From Proteobacteria bacterium ST_bin11 (GTDB lineage: Bacteria > Pseudomonadota > Gammaproteobacteria > Methylococcales > Methylomonadaceae): 31,194 nt of DNA. The translations under genes and the position numbers were made by a program. Positions within the stretch are counted from its first letter, which is position 1; each line of letters opens with the position of its first letter. This document shows positions 16,435 through 24,399 of this stretch, one piece after another. The DNA lies in NCBI GenBank assembly GCA_002083615.1, contig MSXO01000036.1, forward strand, positions 1-31,194, written 5' to 3'. A model generated the notes under the pieces. The model ran no database searches. It had not been told where the DNA came from and worked only from the letters and a program-made list of their open reading frames with translations.

Positions 16435-17397
16435 TTAACGCGGCGGCGCGGCCTGAGTTTGTACAGCAGGTGGCGATTGTGTAGGGCGTTCGTAAATAGC
16501 CACAGGAATTCCAGTCGCTTTTTCTACAGCCGCTTTTAAAACAGAACCCTTGATTACCGGCATTTTTCCGCCATTAGCTTGTTCTATCAAATTCAACGCG
16601 GTATGTAAGCGCTGCTCATAGGTTGCCGGCGTTTCTTCCAACTCTGGATACACTTCCATATACAAGGTATCGTGATACCAGCCCACCTTGATCGATTGAT
16701 TAACAATATTGACAGTGGTGCCCACTTTAACCATTGGAAAAAACTGCTCAATGTCAGCAGGATACATCCGCATACAGCCATGACTAACCCGCATGCCAAT
16801 ACCATTCACAACATTAGTACTGTGAATCAGATAACCGGGGATCCCCAATTTAAACGCAAATAAACCTAACGGATTATTCGGGCCTGGCGGGTAATAAGGA
16901 TCTAGCACATCACCATCAGCCAAATGCTCGGCAATAATTGAAGGCGGCGGTGTCCAGGAAGGCTTGTCAGTTTTACCGGTAATTTTCGTTTTACCCAGCG
17001 GGGTTTTCCAGTTATCTTCCCGGCCGATACCGATTGCATAAGTCACAACCCGGCTGGCATCAGCATAAAAATAAATCCGCATTTCCGGCAGATTAACCAC
17101 GATGCCTTCTCTTGGCGCATTTGGCAGCAAAAAGCTACTGGGGATGCGTACCTTTGTACCTTCGCGGGGTAACCAGCGATCCACATAAGGGTTGGCCAGC
17201 ACAATATGATCTTGACCAAGCCGGAAATTTACCGCTATGTCGACCAGAGTGTCTTCATGTTTGGCCGCGACATATTTAACTTCATGCGGTGGATTACCAA
17301 TCAAGCTGTCGCCAGGTCTATCGGGTGGCGCCAAGGTCAGCGCCGATACCGATGCACTGGCAGTTAGCAACAGGCTGGTTAAGAAGCGGATTTTCAT
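16435..17397 (-). CDS. L,D-transpeptidase with LysM-like domain (ErfK/YbiS/YcfS type), periplasmic
   Basis: The 320-residue protein starts with a signal peptide (MKIRFLTSLLLTASASVSA). A LysM-like wall-binding segment covers about 39-85, and the YkuD catalytic domain covers about 97-235. The active site shows H192 in YLIHST and the nucleophile C208 in VSHGCMRMYP. Its order of parts and size match the E. coli ErfK/YbiS/YcfS/YnhG group, members of which attach Braun lipoprotein to peptidoglycan or make 3-3 crosslinks. A Pro/Ala/Gln-rich tail ends the protein. The ATG overlaps the rdgC stop codon by one base (TAATG), so it is probably translated from the rdgC transcript. It converges on the Lpp-like gene, a plausible substrate. 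Confidence 0.95.
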   Translation of the reverse strand: MKIRFLTSLLLTASASVSALTLAPPDRPGDSLIGNPPHEVKYVAAKHEDTLVDIAVNFRLGQDHIVLANPYVDRWLPREGTKVRIPSSFLLPNAPREGIVVNLPEMRIYFYADASRVVTYAIGIGREDNWKTPLGKTKITGKTDKPSWTPPPSIIAEHLADGDVLDPYYPPGPNNPLGLFAFKLGIPGYLIHSTNVVNGIGMRVSHGCMRMYPADIEQFFPMVKVGTTVNIVNQSIKVGWYHDTLYMEVYPELEETPATYEQRLHTALNLIEQANGGKMPVIKGSVLKAAVEKATGIPVAIYERPTQSPPAVQTQAAPPR

Positions 17398-18305
17398 TAG
17401 GCATTGCCCTCAGCAGTAAATATTTCAAGCAGACGCGGCAAAAACTGAGCAAGTTCCGCCGTCATAATGGAAAAATCGGCATCGAACTGTTCGACTTCGT
17501 CGAATGCTTCGATATCGGCGGCTTGCTCCTGAATGAGATCAAGAAACTTGAGGCGTTTGACCGCTAGGCTCTCGTCCAACACAAACGAAATGCGTTCGGC
17601 CCAACTCATTGCCAGCTTAATCACTTGTTTGCCGCTATCCAGATGATTCTTGATTTCCGGCAAGGCCAAGTCGTGGCGTTTGCAACGAATAATCGAGCCT
17701 TCTTCTTCCGGCGAACGCAGCTCGCATTCGTCTTCGATCAAAATATCTTTTGGCGAGGTGTTGTCGATCAACCATTGCGTCATCACACTGGCAGGCTTTG
17801 CGGTGGCAGTTAGCGGCACTATCGGTAGAGAACCCAGGCATTTGCGCAGCTGGCTCAGCATGTCTTCGGCTTTTTTGGCAGATGCTGCATCCACTACCAG
17901 CCAACCGCCTTGACGGTCGATATAAGCATAAGTTTTCCGCGAAAACGAAAACGCGCGCGGCAACAATTCAAAGATCAATTCGTCCTTGATGCGACTGCGT
18001 TCTTTGCCTGGTAATTTGCGGGCTTCGCGCTCCTCGATTTCGTTAATGCGCTCTTGCAGCATTTCGTTAATTACCGATGCGGGCACGACTTTTTCTTCTT
18101 TTTTGCCGCATAGCATCAGGAAACCGCTATTTGCATGCACTAGCGCGTCCGAGGCCCTGCCTAGCGGAGCAGTCCAGCCGAAGCTGAATTCGTCGTGGCT
18201 ACCGCAGGAGCGAAACGGCTGTTGTTGCAGTTTTTGCTCCAGGGCATCGGCATCCAAAGTAAACGGTTCAGAAAAACGGTAGACGGCAAGATTTTTAAAC
18301 CACAT
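17397..18305 (-). CDS. rdgC: Recombination-associated protein RdgC
   Basis: RdgC forms a ring-shaped dimer on DNA and limits RecA-mediated recombination. The 302-residue length equals the family norm (E. coli 303). Characteristic segments are the N-terminal MWFKNLAVYRF, LVHANSGFLMLCGKKEEKVVPASVI, the ELLPRAFSFSRKTYAYID block and the DNA-contacting central helices. An AAGAG ribosome site lies about 7 bases from the ATG. It is the first gene of a two-gene unit with the L,D-transpeptidase, sharing the TAATG junction. Upstream is a non-coding region with DnaA boxes. Confidence 0.97.
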   Translation of the reverse strand: MWFKNLAVYRFSEPFTLDADALEQKLQQQPFRSCGSHDEFSFGWTAPLGRASDALVHANSGFLMLCGKKEEKVVPASVINEMLQERINEIEEREARKLPGKERSRIKDELIFELLPRAFSFSRKTYAYIDRQGGWLVVDAASAKKAEDMLSQLRKCLGSLPIVPLTATAKPASVMTQWLIDNTSPKDILIEDECELRSPEEEGSIIRCKRHDLALPEIKNHLDSGKQVIKLAMSWAERISFVLDESLAVKRLKFLDLIQEQAADIEAFDEVEQFDADFSIMTAELAQFLPRLLEIFTAEGNA

Positions 18306-18332
18306 GAAATGACTCTTTTTTAAAAACCGGCC

Positions 18333-18341
18333 ATTATCGCA
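18333..18341 (-). promoter_or_regulatory. rdgC: Probable extended -10 promoter of rdgC
   Basis: On the minus strand TGCGATAAT is an extended -10 element about 28 bases before the rdgC ATG. No good -35 is seen. Confidence 0.4.
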
Positions 18342-18394
18342 AATTTGCGCAGACCATATAAGCTACCCCGCTTAAAGCCTAGTCAAAAAATCCA

Positions 18395-18640
18395 GCTTGG
18401 CAGTAAATTTGCTTGGCAGGTAAACAAGTTATGCACACTAAGCTGTTTACGACAAGGCCTTAAAAACGCTTGACAAAATAACTTGTTGAAATACAACGAA
18501 TCATTTCTAAAGCATTGATTATTATAATTTAATAATTTTGAATCAATCTTGCGCAATTTGACCGCAACCCAGTGCTGCCGGGGAATAACAGAGGCTTTCG
18601 CCATTGAATTCACAGACTTATCCACAGCTTCTGTGCATAA
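18395..18640. other. DnaA-box cluster with direct repeats and AT-rich stretch (origin-like region)
   Basis: The 496-bp gap between rdgC and the next plus-strand gene has no convincing gene. It contains three matches to TTATNCACA: TTATGCACA at 18429-18437, TTATCCACA at 18618-18626, and TTATGCACA on minus at 18632-18640. The last two form an inverted pair separated by 5 bases. GCTTGGCAG occurs twice in direct orientation, at 18395-18403 and 18411-18419. Between the boxes, about 18500-18545 is almost pure A+T. A TTGACA at 18470-18475 with TACAAC 16 bases on could also be a promoter. No GATC was noticed. Usual gammaproteobacterial oriC neighbours (mnmG, dnaA, rpmH) are absent from the window. Confidence 0.5.
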
Positions 18641-18801
18641 CTGAATTTACCCTGCCGCAATAATCGCTTAGCGATAAATCCCGAGAAATAACTTTTAATT
18701 TGTCACAGCAAGCAATGTCTTATTGCATGGCAAGGTTTGTTAGAATGCCGCATGGCAAAGTCCCCAGCGACTTCCCTCACTCACAACAAAGCGGGCACAT
18801 C

Positions 18802-18984
18802 ATGCTGTCAACCTGGGAAAACCTGATACTCGGCGCCCTGGCGCTGCTGCTTTTGTTCTGGATGCAGCCCGGCATCAAAGCCGCACTGGCGCGCAGCAAA
18901 CAAACACCATCCGACTGGCCCAGCGTTATCGTGCCGTTATTGATGGTGGTGATGTTCGTGCTTTTCTTAATAGCAATGGTTTGA
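18802..18984 (+). CDS. Small membrane protein, two hydrophobic segments
   Basis: The 60-residue protein, from the ATG at 18802, has two membrane segments (ENLILGALALLLLFWM and VIVPLLMVVMFVLFLIAMV) joined by a basic loop (KAALARSKQTPSDWPS). The frame is open further upstream to a TTG at 18700, but that part is polar and the ATG gives the simpler membrane protein. The ribosome site is weak (GCGGG). A TAGAAT about 55 bases upstream could be its -10. The stop codon lies one base before the darP ATG, so the two genes are almost certainly co-transcribed and coupled. I do not recognise the family. Confidence 0.7.
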   Translation: MLSTWENLILGALALLLLFWMQPGIKAALARSKQTPSDWPSVIVPLLMVVMFVLFLIAMV

Positions 18985-18985
18985 C

Positions 18986-19627
18986 ATGAACGACGAAGAT
19001 TACCAAGAAGAATACGAAGAAGATTATTACGACGAACCCGAGGATGAGGACGACGGCGAGAACGAAGATGAGGAAGCCGATCATTACGCGGTACGCCCCA
19101 ACAAGACGCGCATCAAAAAAGAAATAGCCGAAATTTTTGCGATGGCCGAGGAAATTTGCGCGCTATCCCCTGCGCATATCGCCGAATTCGAATTACCTGA
19201 GAGCATAGAACAAGCCATGCGCGATGCCGGCAAGATGGGACATAACTCCGCCAGAAAGCGCTTGTTGAAATACATCACGGCACAACTCAGAAAGCTGGAT
19301 ACCGCCGCGATTCATGAAAAATTGGCGCGGATGAAAAATCGCAGCGCTCATGCGGTCAGAGAACATCATCAGGCCGAGCGCTGGCGCGATCTGCTGCTGG
19401 CGGCCAATGGAAATCAGCAATTGACCCTGTTTATCGAAGAATTTCCTGCCGCGGATAGTCAGCACCTGCGCCAGTTGCAGCGCAACGCGCAGAAAGAGGC
19501 CAAAGAAGCCAAACCGCCGAAGTCGGCGCGCTTGTTATACAAGTATCTGAAAGAACTGATTGCCGATGCATCCGGCCTGCCACCCGTTGACGAGGACACG
19601 CAGGACCATGAGGATGCAGAGGATTAA
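18986..19627 (+). CDS. darP: Ribosome-associated protein DarP (YjgA, DUF615)
   Basis: DarP binds the 50S subunit and helps late ribosome assembly in E. coli. The core from about residue 35 on shows the family pattern: RPNKTRIKKEIAEI, SPAHIAEFELPE, ARKRLLKYITAQLRKLD, ERWRDLLL, FIEEFPAADSQHLRQLQRNA and PPKSARLLYKYLKEL. The 213-residue length exceeds E. coli (183) because of an N-terminal tract of about 33 residues made almost only of Asp, Glu and Tyr. A second acidic tail closes the protein. The start follows the preceding stop codon by a single base and has no strong ribosome site, consistent with translational coupling to the small membrane protein gene. It converges on mtgA with 18 bp between. 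Confidence 0.93.
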   Translation: MNDEDYQEEYEEDYYDEPEDEDDGENEDEEADHYAVRPNKTRIKKEIAEIFAMAEEICALSPAHIAEFELPESIEQAMRDAGKMGHNSARKRLLKYITAQLRKLDTAAIHEKLARMKNRSAHAVREHHQAERWRDLLLAANGNQQLTLFIEEFPAADSQHLRQLQRNAQKEAKEAKPPKSARLLYKYLKELIADASGLPPVDEDTQDHEDAED

Positions 19628-19645
19628 CTTACAAGCAACACGAAA

Positions 19646-20386
19646 TCAATTTCCCAAAGCCCGCATCTGGCCCAATATCCAGCTCTGGCGTTTATGTAAA
19701 TAAGCGCTGGGCTGATCGGCTTTTAGCAAAATCGGATTGGGCAACGTAGCGGCCAACAGCGCCGCCTGGCTGGCAGATAGTTGCTGGGCGGAAATGCCGA
19801 AATAGCGGCGACTGGCCGCTTCTATGCCAAATAAATGATCGCCGAACTCGGCAATATTCAAATACATTTCGAGAATGCGCTGTTTGTCCCAAACAGCCTC
19901 TATTAACAGCGTAAACCAAATCTCCAAGGCCTTGCGACCGAAATTTTTGGCCGGACTTAAAAACAAATTCTTCGCCACTTGCTGACTAATCGTGCTGGCC
20001 CCGCGCAGTTTGCCGCCGCGCAAATAGTGGTTAAATGCCTTGGTGATGGCGTCGACATCGAAGCCGTTATGCTGATAAAACAATTGATCTTCGGATGCGA
20101 TCACCGCGGCAAAGGCGTGCGGCGAAATATGCCGGCGGCTTACCCAGCGCTGGTCTATACCTTTATAGCTGCGGCCTTCCGCCAAATCGTCAACATGCTG
20201 ATGCAGCATGAATGCCGACGTCGGCGCGGGCAGAAACCGCAATACCCCTACCAGCACCAGCGAACTGAGCACAAAAAATAGCAAAGCGTAAACCAGTCCG
20301 CGCTTGCAAACTTGCTGCACGGAAAACGCAGTTTTGGCTTGGCGCCAGAATGGGCGATAGCGGGCCGGATGGCGGAAGTGCTTCAC
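19646..20386 (-). CDS. mtgA: Monofunctional peptidoglycan glycosyltransferase MtgA
   Basis: MtgA polymerises lipid II into glycan strands (GT51 family) at the inner membrane. The 246-residue protein has one membrane segment at about 31-53. The five GT51 motifs follow: ASEDQLFYQH with catalytic E99, GASTISQQVAKNLFL, RKALEIWFTLLIE, KQRILEMYLNIAEFG, and the AALLAATLPNP block. There is no transpeptidase domain, as expected. The start is a GTG at 20386, because a stop codon lies two codons upstream and no ATG is available before the membrane segment; there is no clear ribosome site. Confidence 0.95.
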   Translation of the reverse strand: MKHFRHPARYRPFWRQAKTAFSVQQVCKRGLVYALLFFVLSSLVLVGVLRFLPAPTSAFMLHQHVDDLAEGRSYKGIDQRWVSRRHISPHAFAAVIASEDQLFYQHNGFDVDAITKAFNHYLRGGKLRGASTISQQVAKNLFLSPAKNFGRKALEIWFTLLIEAVWDKQRILEMYLNIAEFGDHLFGIEAASRRYFGISAQQLSASQAALLAATLPNPILLKADQPSAYLHKRQSWILGQMRALGN

Positions 20387-21310
20387 GGGCTAGGCGGACG
20401 TTGTGACTGGGACGCTTATTATCCATGATTGAACGAGTAATTGATCAACCGCCGTTTTTGCGAGTAATGCCCTAAAGAAATAGCTAAATTCCGTTAAATA
20501 ACATAGTAATTGATTTGGCGGCTAACGAATATATCGGAAATCGCTTGACCCATAAGGCTATAAGAATTTGGCACGGATAATGTTATGTAAACATATGGTG
20601 TCAGGGATGTTTGAGTTCTCTCCCCCGTGAACATGGAAAACAAGACGCCAGGGATTCCCGGATAAAAGCGCCGAAAATCGCTTTTATCCGGGCAGGGACG
20701 ACCTGACGACACCCCTTCAGCTTACCATGCGCGCTAATTTCAAATCATTCAATGGCTTATGCTCAGAATTGATTTGTCGATCTGCGCTTCTACATTCCGC
20801 TAAGTCACTTCCAAGTCTTCATTGGATGCGCCAATGGTAACTAAATTGACAGACCACTAGTTTTCGCTTGCTATGAATACCGTCACCGGGCAAGGCGCAC
20901 AGCCATTGACAGCCTAAATCCATGGAATCGAACCTCCAAGGCATGCTTTGGCTAACGGTTGGGATTTTGCCATCAAGTCAGTTTTGTCTTAGGCATGGTG
21001 GCAATTGCAGAGGTGATATTGAAGTGACGGAGTATTTTGGGGCTGATAGCGAGCCGGTTGGCGAGTTTAAGACTGCGCTGCTATCGATCAAAAATAGGTG
21101 ATATGCCGCACTAACTGTGGCATAGCGCCTTATTTTTTTCTTAAGGTTTGGCTCCGTGCTTGCTGATAAGCAAGCCGTCTACTCACAAAACCAGTTAAAA
21201 GTCCCGCTTGGCCTGACCCTTAGCAACGGCTCGGTGAGCAAAATTTTGTGTGGCATGAATCTAGCTTGGCCTTTTGATTCAAAATTCCTGTATCAGCGAA
21301 TTCACACAAC
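20387..21310. other. 924-bp gap without a convincing gene
   Basis: This stretch separates mtgA from the sigma-factor gene. It contains the perfect hairpin at 20657-20692. A small open frame from ATG 20943 to TGA 21101 (52 residues, ending EFKTALLSIKNR) has no proper ribosome site and no family I recognise. The remainder has stops in all frames. It may be decayed accessory DNA, which would fit the eroded genes that follow. Confidence 0.5.
20657..20692. repeat. Perfect 14-bp inverted repeat, possible REP/MITE-like element
   Basis: CCCGGATAAAAGCG and CGCTTTTATCCGGG surround an 8-base spacer. Flanks carry CAGGGA on the left (20649-20654) and CAGGGA on the right (20693-20698), in direct orientation. 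There is no T-tract. The structure resembles intergenic repetitive hairpins in many proteobacteria; copy number in the genome is unknown. Confidence 0.55.
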
Positions 21311-21826
21311 ATGAAACTGGACATAAGCGCGCTTTATCGCCTACATCGTCAGGAACTGATGCATCATTTACTGCGGATAGTCAAATGCCAAGAAACCGCT
21401 GAAGATTTGTTACAAGAAAGCTATCTGATTTTGGCCCGCACCGCCAATGAAATCCTCATCGACTACCCCCGTGGTTTTTTATATCGGACTGCCAGCAATC
21501 TGGCGTTGGATCATCTGCGCCACCATAAAATTGTCGAACGGCATCAGGAAACGGTATTACCAGTCGATGAATTTGCTCAGGCCTGTGTGGAACAGGAAAT
21601 AGCCGATCAACAGTGGCAAGCCATGTTACAGAACACCATCGCCGGATTGCCGTCTCGCTGCCGTGATGCGTTCATCCTACATAAAGTCCGCGGCTTGAGT
21701 TATCGCGAAGTTGCGCATTTTTTGGATATATCAGAGAGTGCGGTGGAAAAGCACATTGTCAAAGGCTTAACCCATTGCCGAAAACAGCTGGGAGGACCTT
21801 TTGGTCGTCGATTGGGGACATACTGA
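21311..21826 (+). CDS. ECF RNA polymerase sigma factor, FecI-like
   Basis: The 171-residue protein has sigma region 2 at about 8-75 (AEDLLQESYLILART, then DYPRGFLYRTASNLALDHLR) and region 4 at about 105-160 (LPSRCRDAFILHKVRGLSYREVAHFLDISESAVEKHI). Its length and the LHKVRGLSYREVA motif point to the FecI group, which responds to outer-membrane siderophore receptors through a FecR anti-sigma protein. No fecR follows; only a 336-bp non-coding gap separates it from a broken TonB receptor. The gene itself looks intact. No Fur box was spotted upstream. Confidence 0.92.
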   Translation: MKLDISALYRLHRQELMHHLLRIVKCQETAEDLLQESYLILARTANEILIDYPRGFLYRTASNLALDHLRHHKIVERHQETVLPVDEFAQACVEQEIADQQWQAMLQNTIAGLPSRCRDAFILHKVRGLSYREVAHFLDISESAVEKHIVKGLTHCRKQLGGPFGRRLGTY

Positions 21827-22162
21827 GGTATGGGGATTAATCCTATTCGCTATATTTCCAGAAACCGGCGTCCCAGCGCCAATCATAATCGAATATCAGC
21901 CTGTTCCAATTCGGATGTCTTTTCAGTTGTGGTGCTAAGCCGATCCGGAACACTTGCAGGCTTATTGCTGGCGTTTTGGGAGGCGATGCTTCTTATAGGT
22001 TCGACCAAGAGCAATAGTCGTCTGATAGACTGTTCTTACAATCTAGCGCCACCTAGTTCTATAAAACTTTCAAGGTTTAGCTGAGGAAAAATCGCCGCCG
22101 ACCGTCTTCATTGCAAGCCCGAGTGTCTCCGGGTTCAATTCGGATCTCTTAGGAATAATTTA
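21827..22162 (+). other. Gap where fecR would be expected
   Basis: FecI-type loci normally place a FecR gene here. This stretch has a short open frame (21830-22084) without recognisable similarity. No tryptophan-rich N-terminal FecR segment or FecR domain was found in the frames I read. AGGA at 22151-22154 is the ribosome site of the following receptor remnant. Confidence 0.5.
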
Positions 22163-22942
22163 ATGGCGTACCGTTCAATCCGCAAAGCCGAATGCTTCGG
22201 CAAGCTTGCACCACGCAGAGTGTTGCCTTTGTCGTTGGTCACCGCGCTGAACACCAAAACCGTGATCGCCGCCGAGCAAAACATCGCGTTTGACATTCCG
22301 GCGCAAAGCTTGAGTGGGGCCTTGAATTCCTTTGCCGGTATCGCCAGAACCCAACAGAGTTATCCGCCTGCACTGACCGAAAGCTTGAAATCGCCAGGGT
22401 TTAAAGGCCAGTTCACTACCCAGCAAGCCTTGCAACGTTTATTGTCAGGTACCGACCTAGTCTCCAGCGCCACAGCCAACGGTACGATCAGCTTGCATAA
22501 AGCGCCGGATTCGCCAAACGAGGTATCGAGTCTGTCAGCGGTAACAGTTTCCGGTACTCGCGCCGGCAGCAACGCCGCCGACCCTTACAGCAAGGACTAT
22601 GCGGTGACAAAGCCCTTCGCAGCCACTAAAACCGATACGCCGATAATGGAAAACCCCACCTTGATGCAAGTGGTCTCCCGAGCGGTGATGGACAACCAGA
22701 AAACCACTAGGATCAATTACGCACTGGAAAACGTCAGCGGCGCCCGAGCTAATCCCAATTTGGGCGGGGGCACCGGTTTCATTATTCGCGGCTCCCGAAT
22801 TACCGCTCAATTAAACATCCGCAATATACTGAATAAGGACTATTACGAATCCGCCGACCCCGATTCTAATGTCGCCCCCGGTTTAGGTGTGCATCCGGGC
22901 GCCCCGCTGACCGCCATCGGCACTATTCGGTTGGAGTATTAA
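22163..22942 (+). pseudogene. TonB-dependent siderophore receptor with in-frame internal deletion
   Basis: This is a 259-codon frame with a good ribosome site (AGGA, 8 bases from the ATG). The order is: signal-like region ending near A37; STN domain at about 41-112 (FDIPAQSLSGALNSFAGIA); a TonB-box-like SSLSAVTVSG (122-131); the first part of the plug (about 152-210), ending ENVSGARANPNLGGGTGFIIRG. It then jumps at about codon 210 (near 22792) to a receptor C-terminus: ITAQLNIRNILNKDYYESAD ... GAPLTAIGTIRLEY, the last barrel strands with terminal aromatic residue. Receptors with an STN domain are usually about 750-830 residues, so roughly 500 are missing, including the rest of the plug and almost the whole barrel. 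It cannot form a working channel. The STN and plug start could still signal, but that is speculation. Confidence 0.85.
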
Positions 22943-22994
22943 GCGCAAACGGTTTAAATTTTCGCCATTTTCCGATACCTTTGAGAACCCGATC

Positions 22995-24209
22995 ATGCCC
23001 AACACCAAGTGGATTGCAATCTCCATAGCCAGCTTATTACTGGCCGCTGGCTTTAGCAGTATTTCCCAAGCCAAGCCGCTGCCCCTCCGTGAGTTGGCGT
23101 TACCGGTCGCTGGCTTTAGCCAACAGCATCACCTGGAACAAACGGCGGACGGGCATTTGCTGCTCAGCTGGGTGGAAACCGATTTGGGAAGCAGCACTGC
23201 GAAATTTGCCATCCTGGAAGAGCATGGCTGGAGCATGCCGTTAACGGTGGTTAAGGTTGATGGCAAGCTGGCCGACCCACCGGTGGTGCTTGGACTGAGC
23301 GACGGCAGTCTGGCCGCCGCTTGGATGCCTTACATCAAAGGTGCAAGCAGCCGTTACGCGGCGGATATTTATCTGGCACGTTCGATTGATGGCGGCTTGA
23401 CCTGGTCCCAGCCTTTAAACCCGTATGGCGACGACGCGCGAATTTACGACGCGCAAATGTCTTTGGCCGCCCTACCCGATGCACGCTTGGCCTTGGTCTG
23501 GACCGACATGCGTAACACCAGCCAAGATCCGGCGGCCGACAAGACAGCCAACCGCTACCAATTGATGGCCAGCATCATCGACAAAAATTGGCGCGCCAGC
23601 CCGGAAATGATATTGGATAACGATGTCTGTTCCTGCTGCCGCAGTTATACCGATGCCTTGGGCGAGCAATTGGTTACGGTCTATCGCGACCATGCCGTCG
23701 GCGAAATCCGCGATATCAGTGCGGTACGTTGGCAAGCCAGTGGGAATCCGCAAATCGTCAATGTGCATGCCGACGGTTGGGTCATTGGCGGTTGCCCCAG
23801 CAACGGGCCATCTGTCGATCTGACGCCAACCGCTGGCGTGGCGGCCTGGTTTACGGCTGCCGATGGCAAAGGTCGGGTGAAACTGGCCTTCTCCACCGAC
23901 AGTGGCGCACATTTCAATCAGCCTATCGAGTTGGATGTCGATTCCAGCGGCTACGCCAACGCCTTATTGCTGGATGACGGTTCAGCTCTAGTGAGTTGGC
24001 GCGGCCGCTCTGGGCCCGAAGATGAGTTACGACTTGCGAAAGTGACCACTGACGGCAAGATCAGTCGGCAGACTACGGTGTATCGCGGCGGCTTTCCGAA
24101 ATGGCCCAGCAAGTACCTTGCGATGGCTCGCATCGGCAAGCAAGCGTATGTCGCCTGGACTGATCCTGTGCAGAAAAAAGTGCGGCTGGTGTCCTTAAGC
24201 TTGGACTAA
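22995..24209 (+). CDS. Secreted BNR/Asp-box (sialidase-fold) protein with CxCC motif
   Basis: The 404-residue protein has a signal peptide (MPNTKWIAISIASLLLAAGF, cleavage near SQA-KPLP). The fold is a likely beta-propeller: Asp boxes are seen at S130-W137 (SIDGGLTW) and from S300 (STDSGAHF), with more degenerate blades between. It is unlikely to be a true sialidase, since the arginine triad and FRIP motif are not evident. Three cysteines lie together as C212-x-C214-C215 (DNDVCSCCRSY) and another at C267 (GGCPSN), a possible metal or disulfide site. It follows the broken TonB receptor by 52 bp on the same strand and appears intact, so it may once have worked with the receptor in metal or cofactor uptake. 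Its substrate is unknown. Confidence 0.8.
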   Translation: MPNTKWIAISIASLLLAAGFSSISQAKPLPLRELALPVAGFSQQHHLEQTADGHLLLSWVETDLGSSTAKFAILEEHGWSMPLTVVKVDGKLADPPVVLGLSDGSLAAAWMPYIKGASSRYAADIYLARSIDGGLTWSQPLNPYGDDARIYDAQMSLAALPDARLALVWTDMRNTSQDPAADKTANRYQLMASIIDKNWRASPEMILDNDVCSCCRSYTDALGEQLVTVYRDHAVGEIRDISAVRWQASGNPQIVNVHADGWVIGGCPSNGPSVDLTPTAGVAAWFTAADGKGRVKLAFSTDSGAHFNQPIELDVDSSGYANALLLDDGSALVSWRGRSGPEDELRLAKVTTDGKISRQTTVYRGGFPKWPSKYLAMARIGKQAYVAWTDPVQKKVRLVSLSLD

Positions 24210-24399
24210 AGCGGATAGCCAACTTCGCGCTGTCCCGCACGCCTGCGGTATGGTGCTGCCGAGACGGTCGCTGGCGGGTGGAAAAAAGTTGCCGCTCGCC
24301 ATTTTGCTGAAATTCAGCAGCGTATGAGCGTAAGAACCTAGGCGCTTTGTTTTGGTCGCGGCGGTGGCCGCGCCCTTGTCCGCAGTTAAGCGCCCGCAT

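Noticed and set aside
18383..18625. Minus-strand open frame of 80 codons in the rdgC-darP gap
   Set aside because: It runs through the DnaA boxes and AT-rich stretch and has no ribosome site or family resemblance.
20494..20712. Minus-strand 72-codon frame in the mtgA-sigma gap
   Set aside because: It reads across the perfect hairpin element and has no ribosome site; unlikely to be expressed.
20924..20934. T-arm-like sequence (GGTTCGATTCC on the minus strand)
   Set aside because: The bases flanking it do not form a 5-bp T stem, and no acceptor, D or anticodon arm could be built around it; not a tRNA gene.
22129..22143. T-arm-like GGTTCAATT upstream of the receptor remnant
   Set aside because: Only a 3-bp stem and no other tRNA arms; chance similarity.
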